Shown here piece after piece: positions 1-8,421 of a stretch of 64,000 nt of DNA. Numbering within the stretch: position 1 is the first letter of the stretch; the number at the start of each line of letters is the position of its first letter. This DNA is from Kocuria flava. Lineage in GTDB: Bacteria; Actinomycetota; Actinomycetes; Actinomycetales; Micrococcaceae. The notes below the pieces were generated by a model. That model was not told where the DNA came from, ran no database searches, and worked only from the letters and a program-made list of their open reading frames with translations. Both the position numbers and the translations under genes were made by a program. The DNA is taken from assembly GCF_001482365.1 (NCBI RefSeq), contig NZ_CP013254.1, forward strand, positions 3,410,001 through 3,474,000. The letters are read 5' to 3'.

Positions 1-1003
1 CCGCAAGAGCGACTCGGTCCGAGAGTTCGTAGCGGATCAGCGGCAACGGTCGGGCGAACAGCACCGTCACCAGCAACCGGGTCCCCACGGTGCCCGGCGG
101 CACAGGACTCCCATGCTCGTCGACGGGTTCGACGATGACCAGGTCCTCGTAGACGTGGCGGGTGCGGTACCGGCACGGGGAGGCGATCCCTGCTGTCTCG
201 GTGGCCGCATAGACGTCGAAGGGGCGTTCCCCCACGCGGCGTCGATGTCGGCGGCCGCGGTGGCGGAGAGCACTTCCGCGGCGTCCATCACCGCCTGTGG
301 GGCGATCATCAGGCGCCCGGCTTGCTGTTCAGCAGCCAGGGGTCCCAGCACGGAGGGATAGCCCACCAGCAGGCGCGGTTGAAAGGCGTTGAGCGCGGTC
401 ACGATCTCGGACAGGGGGCTGGCGGCGTCCAGGCGCAGGGTTGGCACCAGCGGGGACTGCATCGAGGCCCCCACCACCGCCGACTGGTGAGTGGGCACCC
501 GGGAACTGGCCACGGCCATGCGCAATGGCCTGGTCAGCCCCGCCGGGATCTCCGCCCAGGTGGTGGCCCTGGCGTAGGAGGCCAGCACCGTGGCCCACTC
601 GGTGCGGTCCCACACGAACACTCCGGGGGTGCCGGTGGTCCCGGCCGTGGCCGTAGCCCACCACCGTCCCCGCCAGGGCACCCCCCGGGTTGCCGTCACC
701 GCCGGCCAGGGGGGTCAGGTGCGCTTCGAGGTCGGTGCGCTGCAATCCGGGGACGGTGACCGCCTCATCGAAGTGCTCCATCAGATCGCTCTTGGTGACT
801 GGGGGCAAGGCCTCCAACGGAGCGTGTAGGAGACCGGCGTGATGACGACGATAGAACGCAGATCGGGCATAGGTTTCAGCTCGCACCCGGGCCAGGGCGT
901 GCGACCGGTGGGACACGATCCGTGCCGCGTCCCACCGGTCCCTCTGCCGCCAGATGGCTCGCAGGAACAGCACATGAGCGAGCAACCGGGCATTCACCGC
1001 CAT
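1..1003 (-). pseudogene. Decayed adenylate-forming ligase (PaaK/CapK-like), partial
   Basis: The minus strand carries an AMP-forming ligase of the phenylacetate-CoA ligase/CapK type, split over three frames and running off the left edge. The N-terminal part (ATG at 1003) has the family's SAFYRRHH and LPPVTKSDLMEHFD segments. A second frame from about 690 carries the phosphate-binding loop TAGTTGTPG and later GYPSVLGPLA. A third frame from about 228 leftward reads FDVYAATETAGIAS, the usual adenylation motif. Both frame changes fall in C homopolymers (about 681-686 and 229-233), so single-base indels, real or from sequencing, explain them. Substrate cannot be told. It is read as broken because two independent frameshifts are needed, but a sequencing artefact is possible. 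Confidence 0.6.
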
Positions 1004-1039
1004 GACTTCTCAGCCCTGTGCGCCCCCGGCGTCCGAGGG

Positions 1040-1735
1040 TCAGACGTTTCCATCCTGGCCGGCGAGCCAGGTACGGAAGTCGGCGACCTGAGCCTGCTGG
1101 GTGGTGATCCCGGCGGTGGAGGCCACCCGCAATTCTGCGTGCGGTGCCCGGGCCTGGGGCTCGAGGAACTCGATGATCCCGCTGGAGTGGTGCGGGATCA
1201 TCTTCTGCACGAAGGCGACGTCGAAGCCCTCACCGGCTTCCACCGCCAGCAATTCCTCGTGCATCATCTGCATCTCCTCCTCCATGGTCGCCATCTCCTG
1301 GCGGGCCTCCTCCGGGGCCTGGGCCTTGGCTTCGTCCGGGGTCAGTCCGTACCACTGATCCAGCCACCGGGTGAACTGCTCGATCTGGTGCTGCTGGTCG
1401 GCGATGATGTTCTCCGCATGCGTGCGGATGTCGGGGCTGGTGCCGCGCTCCAGCTCCAGTTGGGCCATCTCGATGGCGCCCTGGTGGTGGCCGATGATCT
1501 CGGCCAGGAAGGTGATCTCCAGCTCCTCGCCTTCGAGGCCGGCCAGGGTCTCGCCGAACTCATAGGCCGTCGGGGAGGTGGGCTCGGGCTGGAGAGTCTC
1601 GGTCTGGGTATGGGCAGAGACCGGGGTGGCCTCCCAGTGGGCAGAGGCCGGGGCGGTCGCCCCGCCCAGCAAGGCGGTGGCGGCGACGATAGTGGCGGCA
1701 GCCGTGCGGCGGCCACGGAATGGGGTGCAATACAT
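1040..1735 (-). CDS. Secreted DUF305 family protein
   Basis: This 231-residue protein starts with a basic stretch and a hydrophobic segment (TAAATIVAATALLGGATAPA) ending in ASA-H, a likely signal peptide, so it should act outside the membrane. The mature part contains the two DUF305 half-repeats, each with a paired-His core: EIIGHHQGAIEMA near residue 80 and KMIPHHSSGIIEF near residue 175, separated by a Met- and Glu-rich helical stretch (MATMEEEMQMMHEE). DUF305 proteins are often found beside copper genes and some bind metal; metal binding here is inference from the His/Met residues and the neighbours. The ATG at 1735 is preferred because the signal peptide follows directly; an in-frame start 60 bases upstream is possible but adds an atypical leader. 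Confidence 0.8.
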   Translation of the reverse strand: MYCTPFRGRRTAAATIVAATALLGGATAPASAHWEATPVSAHTQTETLQPEPTSPTAYEFGETLAGLEGEELEITFLAEIIGHHQGAIEMAQLELERGTSPDIRTHAENIIADQQHQIEQFTRWLDQWYGLTPDEAKAQAPEEARQEMATMEEEMQMMHEELLAVEAGEGFDVAFVQKMIPHHSSGIIEFLEPQARAPHAELRVASTAGITTQQAQVADFRTWLAGQDGNV

Positions 1736-2144
1736 GACGATGTCTCGCTTCCACGACGAGGGAGCTCGACCCTGAGGTGCCGGCTCGGTGATCACCCCGC
1801 CGCCTGGGTGGGAACGATCCGCGCGGGCGGGGCTGTGCTAATGAGATACGGGGGGAAGAGTGAACCCCGCCTCCAGAGGTGCCCGGTCAGCGGATCAAAT
1901 TCCTCTTTCACCGACGAAGGCCCACCAAGGGCGTCCGTAGGTCAGCATCGGCCTTCAGAAGAGGCTCGGTCCCGTTGAAGAACATTTCCACGGGCTCAGT
2001 CAGCCCAGCATCACCCGGGCGGCGGGTGCGTCATGGCGGCGGCCTGTAGCCCACAGGGGCAGACTCGCCCGCGGCCCCGATCCCACCGGCCACGGGCCTT
2101 CTCACTACCCCCGCCGCCCGAGTGATGGGTCAGCGCGGTCGGGC
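1736..2144. other. Intergenic stretch without recognised gene
   Basis: No reading frame here looks like a conserved protein. It should hold the promoter of the DUF305 gene on its left edge and the 3' end of the copper-storage transcript on its right, but no clear -10/-35 pair or hairpin-plus-T terminator stands out. Confidence 0.5.
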
Positions 2145-2555
2145 TCAGCCCAGGGCAGCGACCAGCTCAGCACAGGCGGCCTCGCAGCGCCGGCAGGCCT
2201 CGGCGCAGATCCGGCAGTGCTCGTGCATGTCCGCGTGGCGTTCGCACTCATCGGCGCAGGCCTTGCAGGCCATCTGGCAAGCCCGGATCGCATCCAGGGT
2301 GATGTTGGCGTCGTAGCCGGTGTGCCGGGAGAGCACCCGCCCGGTGGCCTCGCACAAATCCGCGCAGTCCAGGTTGGTGCGGATGCACTTGGTCAGCTCC
2401 GCGACCATGTCCTCGGACAGGCACGCATCGGCACAGGCGGTACAGGTCTGGGCGCACTCGAAGCAGGCTTCGATACAAGCCGCCAATTTGCCCTGGTCCA
2501 CCCCACCCAGATCCTTCGGGTAGGCCTCCAGCATCGCGCTCACGTGGTGGGTCAT
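2145..2555 (-). CDS. Four-helix bundle copper-storage protein (Csp/DUF326)
   Basis: This is a 136-residue all-helical protein with 18 cysteines in spaced pairs such as CIEACFEC, CTACADAC, CQMACKACADEC and CRICEACRRC, the signature of cytosolic Csp3-type copper-storage proteins, which hold many Cu(I) ions inside a four-helix bundle. There is no signal peptide, so it should be cytosolic. His residues (MHEHC near the C-terminus) fit the entry site described for the family. The start at 2555 gives MTHHVSAML, typical of the family. About 100 bp upstream lies a direct-repeat box shared with two other loci in the window, suggesting control by the nearby two-component system. Function in copper buffering is well supported by family; regulation is inference. 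Confidence 0.9.
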   Translation of the reverse strand: MTHHVSAMLEAYPKDLGGVDQGKLAACIEACFECAQTCTACADACLSEDMVAELTKCIRTNLDCADLCEATGRVLSRHTGYDANITLDAIRACQMACKACADECERHADMHEHCRICAEACRRCEAACAELVAALG

Positions 2556-2658
2556 GGCGTGCTCCTTCGTCGGTCCGATGGGAGACGAACCGACCGGAGC
2601 CAGCCCGCCATGGAATCGACAGTAGACTGCGGACCCGACCGGATGAAGCCCTCAATCG

Positions 2659-2676
2659 TGAAGATTCCATGAAGAT
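2659..2676. promoter_or_regulatory. Putative response-regulator box 1
   Basis: The sequence TGAAGATTCCATGAAGAT is two TGAAGAT half-sites spaced 11 bp apart, the geometry bound by OmpR-family response regulators. It lies about 104 bp upstream of the copper-storage gene and matches boxes at 2744 and 10997. Confidence 0.55.
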
Positions 2677-2703
2677 GCGCCGCAGGCTGAGGTGGTCAGC
2701 ATT

Positions 2704-2723
2704 CGTATCAGTGTTCCGATACG
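2704..2723. promoter_or_regulatory. Small inverted repeat, possible operator
   Basis: CGTATC and GATACG form 6-bp arms around an 8-bp centre, placed between two direct-repeat boxes. It could be a repressor site; no regulator can be assigned. Confidence 0.3.
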
Positions 2724-2743
2724 CGACGGATTCCCCGGGATTA

Positions 2744-2761
2744 TGAAGATTGAATGAAGAA
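2744..2761. promoter_or_regulatory. Putative response-regulator box 2
   Basis: TGAAGATTGAATGAAGAA repeats the box at 2659 with two changes in the spacer and one in the last base. It lies 85 bp to the right of box 1, in the gap before the NlpC/P60 riboswitch, so it could serve the leftward copper-storage gene or the rightward hydrolase. Confidence 0.5.
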
Positions 2762-3077
2762 ATATCGTCTCGTCCGGCGGTGAAGCACCGAAGTACCTCA
2801 TGGCGAACTGGAGGTTTCCCGAGCTTTTCCTTGAGGTACTCGGATGTCAGCGTGGGCTGCGCGCCGGTGGCCTCCTCCTTCCTCCTGGTGGAGGGCCACA
2901 GCTTCAGCCGCGGATTCCCGGGGAGAACCGCAGGTCAAGGCGGGTCAGTCCGTGGTTTCGGGGTCCGCTGCGGAGCGCGCGGGGACCCCTGGAGGATCCT
3001 CTCAGCCCTGCGTCTCTTCCGTCCTGGCGCTCTTCGTCGAACGGCCTCAAGAGCCGGAATGAACCCGTAATCGGAAT
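2762..3077. other. Intergenic stretch, no gene recognised
   Basis: Open frames here (for example 2750-3070 on the plus strand) have no start signal and no recognisable domain. The stretch separates the box at 2744 from the promoter of the NlpC/P60 hydrolase. Confidence 0.4.
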
Positions 3078-3107
3078 GTGACGTTTTCGTTATCTCTTCG
3101 CTACTGT
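3078..3107 (+). promoter_or_regulatory. Putative promoter of the riboswitch-nlpC transcript
   Basis: GTGACG (3078-3083) and TACTGT (3102-3107) are separated by 18 bp and lie just before the predicted c-di-AMP riboswitch. The match to the sigma-70 consensus is moderate; the position is what supports it. Confidence 0.4.
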
Positions 3108-3147
3108 CATCTGCGTGCCGATCGCCGATCCGGTCGGCATCCCCGTG

Positions 3148-3325
3148 CACATCGCCGAATTCTGCCGGTGCCCGGGGTCCCAAACACAGAAATCGCTTGG
3201 CAGAAGCGGGGGAACCACATGCGGTCCCGTCCACCGGGACCTAGGGGTTAAGTCGTTCGGAGCGCGTGCGCTCCGCGGCCGGGTGTCTCCCACCCGCATC
3301 CGACAGCTCACCTCGTAGGCAAAGG
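3148..3325 (+). ncRNA. c-di-AMP riboswitch (ydaO/yuaA type)
   Basis: The leader carries the conserved blocks of actinobacterial ydaO-class RNAs in order: ATCGCCGAATTCTGCCGG, then GGCAGAAGCGGGGGAACCAC, then CCACCGGGACCTAGGGGTTA with AAGTCG, a GC-rich variable stem, and finally ATCCGACAGCTCACCTCG plus TAGGC, followed by the ribosome site AAAGGGAGGA. In actinobacteria this class typically sits ahead of cell-wall hydrolase genes (rpf, NlpC/P60) and senses cyclic di-AMP, usually turning expression off. It lies directly ahead of the hydrolase at 3341, which fits. Exact ends are approximate. Confidence 0.9.
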
Positions 3326-3340
3326 GAGGAACACACGCTC

Positions 3341-4015
3341 ATGGCTTTCTTCAAGCACAGCTCTGCCCGCCACCGTGCCGAGACCACCTCGCACGCCGTG
3401 CGCAACACCACCATCGCCGCCGCCGCCGGCGCCGCGATCCTGGGCTCCGTGGCCCCCGCCCAGGCCTACGCAGAGGTCCCCGCGGCCTCCGGCGCCGTGT
3501 CCTCGGCCCCCGCCCCCGCCTCGCTGGCGAACTACACCTCGTACACCTACGAGGCCCCCGCCGCCCCGGCTGCCGCTCCGGACGCCGCCGCGACCACGGC
3601 CGAGCAGGCTCCGGCCGCGCAGCAGAGCGCGTCCACCGCGGGGCTGTCCACGCAGTCGGTTTCCACCCAGTCGCTCTCGTCGGCCGGTGGCCTCGTCGGC
3701 ACGGCCATGAAGGGCCTCGGCGGGGCCTACGTCTGGGGTGGCACTACGTTCGGTGCCTGGGACTGCTCCGGTTTCACCAAGTGGGTCTACGCGCAAAACG
3801 GTATCGACCTGCCGCGCACCAGCCAGGAGCAGTGGGCGGCCGGCACCCCGACTACCAACCCGCAGCCCGGCGACCTCGTCGTCCAGAACGGTGGCGGTCA
3901 CATCGGCATCTACCTCGGTGGCGGGAAGATGATCTCCGCTCTCAACCCCACCCAGGGCACCTTCATCCACGACGTGAACGCGATGCCCGTGGTCGGCTAC
4001 GTCACCTTCCGTTGA
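3341..4015 (+). CDS. Secreted NlpC/P60 cell-wall hydrolase
   Basis: This 224-residue protein has an N-terminal signal region (about residues 25-47, IAAAAGAAILGSVAPAQA then AYA), a Ala/Pro/Ser-rich low-complexity linker, and a C-terminal NlpC/P60 domain from about residue 120. The catalytic Cys is in WDCSGFTKWVY and the His in GGHIGIYLGG; the domain start GGAYVWGGTTFGAWDCSG is typical. NlpC/P60 enzymes cut peptide bonds in peptidoglycan stems, so it should act in wall remodelling. The ATG at 3341 follows GGGAGGA by 10 bases. It is preceded by a c-di-AMP riboswitch, linking its expression to wall or osmotic state, and is followed by a hairpin terminator. Confidence 0.92.
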   Translation: MAFFKHSSARHRAETTSHAVRNTTIAAAAGAAILGSVAPAQAYAEVPAASGAVSSAPAPASLANYTSYTYEAPAAPAAAPDAAATTAEQAPAAQQSASTAGLSTQSVSTQSLSSAGGLVGTAMKGLGGAYVWGGTTFGAWDCSGFTKWVYAQNGIDLPRTSQEQWAAGTPTTNPQPGDLVVQNGGGHIGIYLGGGKMISALNPTQGTFIHDVNAMPVVGYVTFR

Positions 4016-4025
4016 TCCGCACCCG

Positions 4026-4057
4026 CCGCCCGCGACGGCCTCGGTCGTCGCGGGCGG
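4026..4057 (+). terminator. Hairpin terminator after NlpC/P60 gene
   Basis: CCGCCCGCGACG pairs perfectly with CGTCGCGGGCGG across an 8-base loop, followed by TCTT. Confidence 0.75.
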
Positions 4058-4189
4058 TCTTCCAGATCCCGGATAGGTCGTCCTGGCAGCTACCGGTCCA
4101 GCCGGGGTTTCCGCGGGCTGCGGCTTGTACTGCCCTCCGCGATGTTCCGGTGGATTTGCTCAACCCAGCAGAACGCTCCTGAACCTCTC

Positions 4190-5067
4190 ATGGCTCGTGA
4201 CCTGACCTCCTCGAACGGCATCGGCTCCTTCTTCACCGGCAAGGCCCGCACCGTGGCCGCCGTCGCCGCCTTCTCCGGCCTGGCCCTGGCCACCACCGTG
4301 TCCGTGCAGGCGGCCCCGGCCCAGGACGGCACCGCCGACGCCCCGCTGACGGCCCTCGCCGCCGCGTCCCCGTCGGCGGCCCCGGCCGTCTCCCTCGAGC
4401 CGGTCGCCCACGTGACCAAGGCCGAGAAGAAGGCGCAGCCCCGGGCCGAGCAGAAGGCCCCGGCCGCCATCGCCGCTCCCACCATCCCGGCCCCGGTGGC
4501 CGCACCCGTCCCGGATATCGAGGCCCCAAAGCCCGCTGCCCCGGCGCAGGCCGTGGCCACCCCCGGGCCGCACCCGTGGCCCAGGCCGCCCCGAAGCCCT
4601 CCCCGCAGATCGAGGCCCCCACCCCGAAGCCCGATGACCCGGCGCAGGTTGTGGCTGCCAAGGCTCAGCCTGTTGCCCAGGCCGCCCCGAAGGTGGCTTC
4701 GAAGACCGCAGAAAGAATCACGCCCCAGGTGTCGGCTTCGGGCCAGGGCGCGACCATCGCCTCCGCGGCGAGGGGCCAGCTCGGCGTGGGCCAGGACTGC
4801 ACCGCCCTGGTGACCAACGCCCTGCGTGCCGCCGGCATCAACTTCCGCGGCTGGCCGGCTGACTACTTCAAGCTGGGTGCCCCGGTCACCGCGGGCCAGG
4901 CCCAGCCCGGTGACCTCGTCTACTACGCCGACGGCGGCATGGGCACTCCGCACATCGGCGTCTACGTCGGCGGCGGCAAGGCCGTCCACGGTGGCTGGAA
5001 CGGTGGGTCCACCGTCTTGGACAGCGTCAACGTCGGCTCCGGACCGGTCTATATTCGCGTGCGCTGA
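4190..5067 (+). pseudogene. Second secreted NlpC/P60-like protein, frameshifted
   Basis: A second wall-hydrolase-like gene follows in tandem. Its first part (ATG at 4190, MARDLTSSNGIGSFFTGKAR) has a signal segment (VAAVAAFSGLALATTVSVQA) and an Ala/Pro/Lys-rich linker. The second part, in the next frame, continues the same linker (PQIEAPTPKP, QPVAQAAPK) into a C-terminal NlpC/P60-type domain with Cys in VGQDCTALVTNALRAAG and His in GTPHIGVYVGGGKA. The frames meet near 4560-4575, inside a run of C and G, so one base is missing or extra. The domain end is intact, and a sequencing error would make this a normal roughly 292-residue protein. No strong ribosome site precedes the ATG. Confidence 0.7.
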
Positions 5068-5087
5068 ACCCACGCGAGCACACACTC

Positions 5088-5138
5088 CGGGTGCGTGGAA
5101 CCTGTTCGACCAGACGGGGACCGCGCACCCGCTTTTTC
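5088..5138 (+). terminator. Rho-independent terminator candidate
   Basis: CGGGTGCG (5088-5095) pairs with CGCACCCG (5124-5131), followed by CTTTTTC. It closes the NlpC/P60 pair. Confidence 0.5.
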
Positions 5139-5413
5139 AGCATTTCAGTGGACGACACATCGTGGGTGGCTGCGGTGATGGCCTTGAGCGTGCAGATTTC
5201 GTGCTGGGGCAGGCCAGCGGCGGCGACCAGCGCAGAACGGCTCCCAGGACAAGCTCAAGGTGGAAACTATAGATCGCACAGCAGGCCCGTGCGGCCGTGG
5301 TTGCGTTGACGGGCGTCGTCGTGGGCGGCGGTACCACGGTCAATTGTCCTTGCCGCACCGGGACGGTTCGCTGTATCCAGCAGAATGTCCCATCCGACGA
5401 TGAAGGAACCCGA
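5139..5413. other. Intergenic stretch before the response regulator
   Basis: No conserved protein is visible. It must hold the promoter of the two-component operon, but no TGAAGAT-type box was seen, so the operon may not be autoregulated through that motif. Confidence 0.35.
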
Positions 5414-5739
5414 ATGTCTGCACCTCTCCCTGGCCGGATCCTGGTGGTCGACGACGAAGCCGACCTCACACAGCTGATCGAGGGTTATCTGCGCAAGGCC
5501 GGGCTGGAGGTCGCCGTGCGCCATGGCGGTCTGGAAGCGGTGGCAGCGGTGCGGGATTTCAGCCCGGATGTGCTGGTGCTCGACCTCGGTCTACCCGGAA
5601 TGGATGGGATTGAGGTGTGCCGTCAGGTGCGGACCTTCTCGAACTGCCATGTGCTGATGCTCACCGCTCGTGACGACGAGGTGGACAAGATCGTGGGTCT
5701 GTCGGTGGGTGCTGATGACTACGTCACTAAACCGTTTAG

Positions 5740-7134
5740 TACTACAGTCGCGCTTGTGAAGGGGTTGTGGCCCGGCTCATCATGGTGTGATGAGCGAGGA
5801 CGTGGCGGTGGCCGAGGTTCGGCAGTGGGCCGAGGGTCTGGAGGAAGTCGCGGAGCTGATCGGTGGGCGGTTCGCGAGGGCGGAGCCGCGGGCCAACGCG
5901 ATGGCCTACCTGCAGGGGTTGCTCTCAGGTGCGGAGCGGAAGAACTCGTGGACGATCTCGGAGCAGGCCGGCCACGCCACCCCGGATGCGATGCAGCGGT
6001 TGCTCTCGACCACGGACTGGGACCCGGACGCGCTGCGCGATGACCTGCGCGCCTACGTGGTGTCCTATCTCGGGGACTCGGACGGGGTGCTGGTGGTGGA
6101 CGAAACAGGGTTCCTCAAGAAAGGAACCCGCTCGGCCGGGGTCGCCCGGCAGTACTCGGGCACGGCAGGGCGGACGGAGAACTGCCAGGTCGGGGTGTTC
6201 CTCACCTACGCCACCCAGTCCGGGCGGACGTTCCTGGACCGGGAGTTGTATCTGCCCAGGGCCTGGACCGAGGACTCCGACCGTTGCGCTGCCGCGGGCA
6301 TCCCGGAGGAACGGGGCTTCGCCACGAAGCCGGAACTGGCCGCGACCATGCTGGAACGGGCGGTGGCCGCCCATGTACCGGCCGCATGGGTGACCGCCGA
6401 TACCGTCTACGGCCAGGCCTGGGCCTTCCGCCGGGCCGTGGAGGAGACCGGGCTGCACTACGTGCTGGGCGTGCCGGCCAGCCAGGCCGTGTGGCCGAAG
6501 GCCGGGCCCCTGGCCTTCCACCAGGTGCGGGCCAGGGAGCTGATCGCGTCCTTGCCGGCCCAGACTTGGCGGGTGCGCGCGGCCGGGGACGGCGCCAAAG
6601 GGCCCCGCCGCTACGGATGGGCCCGGGTGCGGGTCAACGGGATGCTCGACCCGGTCGGTGAGTACTGGCTGCTGGCCCGCCGGTCTCTCACGGATCCCAC
6701 CGAGCTCGCCTACTACCTGTGCTTCGCCCCGCCCAGGGTGAGCCTGGCCGAACTGGCCCGGATCGCCGGAACCCGGTGGGCCATCGAGGAGACCTTCCAG
6801 ACCGCCAAGGGCCAAACCGGACTCGACCAGTACCAGGTGCGCCAGTACACCGGGTGGTACCGCCACATCACCTTGGCGATGCTCGCCCACGTTTTCCTCA
6901 CCGTCACCCGCGCCCGGGCAGCGGCAAAAAGGGGGGCCACCCCGGCGGAGACAGCCAGCTCATCGCCTTGAGCCTGCCCGAAATCCGGCACCTGCTCGTC
7001 CTGCTGATCTGGGCCGCACCACCAGAACCACAGATCGTCCTGAACCGTTCCCGCTGGCGCCGCAAACACCAGCATCGCGCCAAAGAACACCACTACAGAG
7101 CGCACGGCCATGCCTCACAAGTGCGACTGTAGTA
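5740..7134 (+). mobile_element. IS701-family insertion sequence, copy 1
   Basis: This 1395-bp element starts TACTACAGTCGCGCTTGTGA and ends with the near-perfect complement (one mismatch). It is flanked by TTAG at 5736-5739 and 7135-7138, the YTAR four-base target typical of IS701. It disrupts the response regulator. An identical-length inverted copy lies at 14756-16150. Confidence 0.93.
5790..6971 (+). CDS. IS701-family transposase (copy 1)
   Basis: This DDE transposase of 393 residues has family landmarks: KNSWTISEQAGHATPDAMQRLL near residue 50, the first Asp in VLVVDETGFLKKG, the second in WVTADTVYGQ, and Glu in RWAIEETFQTAKGQTGLDQYQVR. The in-frame product ends early (AETASSSP). In the -1 frame after the run GCAAAAAGGGGGG near 6925, the usual IS701 C-terminus resumes (LIALSLPEIRHLL, then SRWRRKHQHRAKEHHYRA) and stops at 7132 inside the end repeat. 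So the full enzyme probably needs a -1 frameshift, or both copies share an inactivating base change. A GTG start lies one codon upstream. Confidence 0.88.
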   Translation: MSEDVAVAEVRQWAEGLEEVAELIGGRFARAEPRANAMAYLQGLLSGAERKNSWTISEQAGHATPDAMQRLLSTTDWDPDALRDDLRAYVVSYLGDSDGVLVVDETGFLKKGTRSAGVARQYSGTAGRTENCQVGVFLTYATQSGRTFLDRELYLPRAWTEDSDRCAAAGIPEERGFATKPELAATMLERAVAAHVPAAWVTADTVYGQAWAFRRAVEETGLHYVLGVPASQAVWPKAGPLAFHQVRARELIASLPAQTWRVRAAGDGAKGPRRYGWARVRVNGMLDPVGEYWLLARRSLTDPTELAYYLCFAPPRVSLAELARIAGTRWAIEETFQTAKGQTGLDQYQVRQYTGWYRHITLAMLAHVFLTVTRARAAAKRGATPAETASSSP

Positions 7135-7137
7135 TTA

Positions 7138-8042
7138 GACCTGGTCTCAAAACCTGATCGGTCGTTGCCCACCTGCCTGGGAACGGTCCACAGTGCCTGC
7201 ATGACGACGAGGACGCAGTCGTGGATGGTCGATGACCGTCTGTGGGAGCTGATCGCCCCGCTGATCCCACCCCAGCCACCACCTCGAGGGCCCGGGGGGC
7301 GACCCCGGATCGAGGACCGGGCGGCACTGGAGGGGATCCTGTTCGTGCTGCACACCGGGTGCCGTTGGCGGGACCTGCCCCCGGCCCTGGGCTGCGGGTC
7401 CGGGCACACCGCCTGGCGCCGGCTCAGGCAGTGGCAGGGGGCCGGGGTGTGGGAGAAGCTGCACCGGGCAGTGCTCGAGGAGCTCTCCGAGCAGGAGATC
7501 CTCGACTGGTCGCGGGCCAGTATCGACGCGGTGTCCGTACGTGCCAAAAGGGGGGCGAGCTGACCGGCCCGAACCCCACCGACCGCGGGAAACCGGGGAC
7601 GAAGTACCACCTGCTCACCGACGCGGCCGGGCTGCCCCTGCATGTGCTGGCCTCAGCCGCAAACGTCCACGACAGCAAACTCTTCGAGCCGTTGCTGGAG
7701 ACCAACCCGAGTGTGCGTGGCCGGCGAAGGCGTCCGGGGCGGCCCCGCCGCCGGCCGGAGAAGCTGCACGCGGACAAGGGCTACGACTACCCGAGGTGCC
7801 GCCGCTACCTGCACCGGCGAGGCATCAAGGTCCGGATCGCCCGGCGCGGAATCGAGGCCAAGACCCACCTGGGCCGGCACCGCTGGGTCGTGGAGCGCAC
7901 CATCTCCTGGGTCCTGCGGTTCAAGCGTCTCGGGATCCGTTACGACCGCACTGCAGCCACGCTGCTCCCGCTGCTCTTGCTCGCCGTCACGCTCATCAAC
8001 TTCCGCCGACTGCGTCAGGTAGAAGAGTTATGAGACCAGGTC
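7138..8042 (+). mobile_element. IS5-family (IS427 group) insertion sequence nested in the IS701 target repeat
   Basis: The 905-bp element has 12-bp perfect ends GACCTGGTCTCA / TGAGACCAGGTC and a TTA duplication at 7135-7137 and 8043-8045. It inserted into the TTAG target copy on the right of the IS701 element, so it arrived second. Boundaries could shift by one or two bases because the end repeat and target overlap in sequence. Confidence 0.9.
7201..8033 (+). CDS. IS5-family transposase made by -1 frameshift
   Basis: Two overlapping frames encode one transposase. The first (ATG 7201 to stop 7563, 120 residues) holds the N-terminal domain: WMVDDRLWELIAPLIPP and HTGCRWRDLPPALG, ending with the first catalytic Asp in SIDAVSVRAKRGAS. 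The second continues with TGPNPTDRGKPGTKYHLL, the second Asp in HADKGYDYPRCRRYL, and the Glu in HRWVVERTISWVLRFKRLGIRYDR. The switch is at GCCAAAAGGGGGGC (about 7544-7557), a classic -1 slippery site in this group. The stop overlaps the right end repeat. Confidence 0.9.
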
Positions 8043-8421
8043 TTAGCCCGCGCGAGCTCGTGGCCCGCGTGCAAGCCATGCTGCGTCGGGCGCGTACCGA
8101 GGCGCCAGAGCCCCACGGGCAGATCCTCGTCATCGGGGACCTGGTGGTGGACGCGTCCTCCCGGCAGGTCCATCTGGCTGGGGAGCCGGTGGTGTTGACC
8201 CGGATCGAGTTCGACCTGTTGGCTTCTCTGGCCGCCCGTCCCCAGCGGGTGCTGTCTCGCCGGCAACTGGTGGAGATGGTTTGGGACACCCACTGGACTG
8301 GGGACGCCCACCTGGTGGATGTGCACATCGGGCGGATCCGCAAGAAGCTCGGCGACGAGGCTTCCAACCCGCGGTTCATCCACACTATCCGCGGGATCGG
8401 CTACCGGATGGGCACCGGGCG

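Noticed and set aside
2750..3070. A 106-codon open frame between the direct-repeat box and the riboswitch
   Set aside because: It has no ribosome site and no domain, its first codons overlap the regulatory box, and its composition changes along its length.
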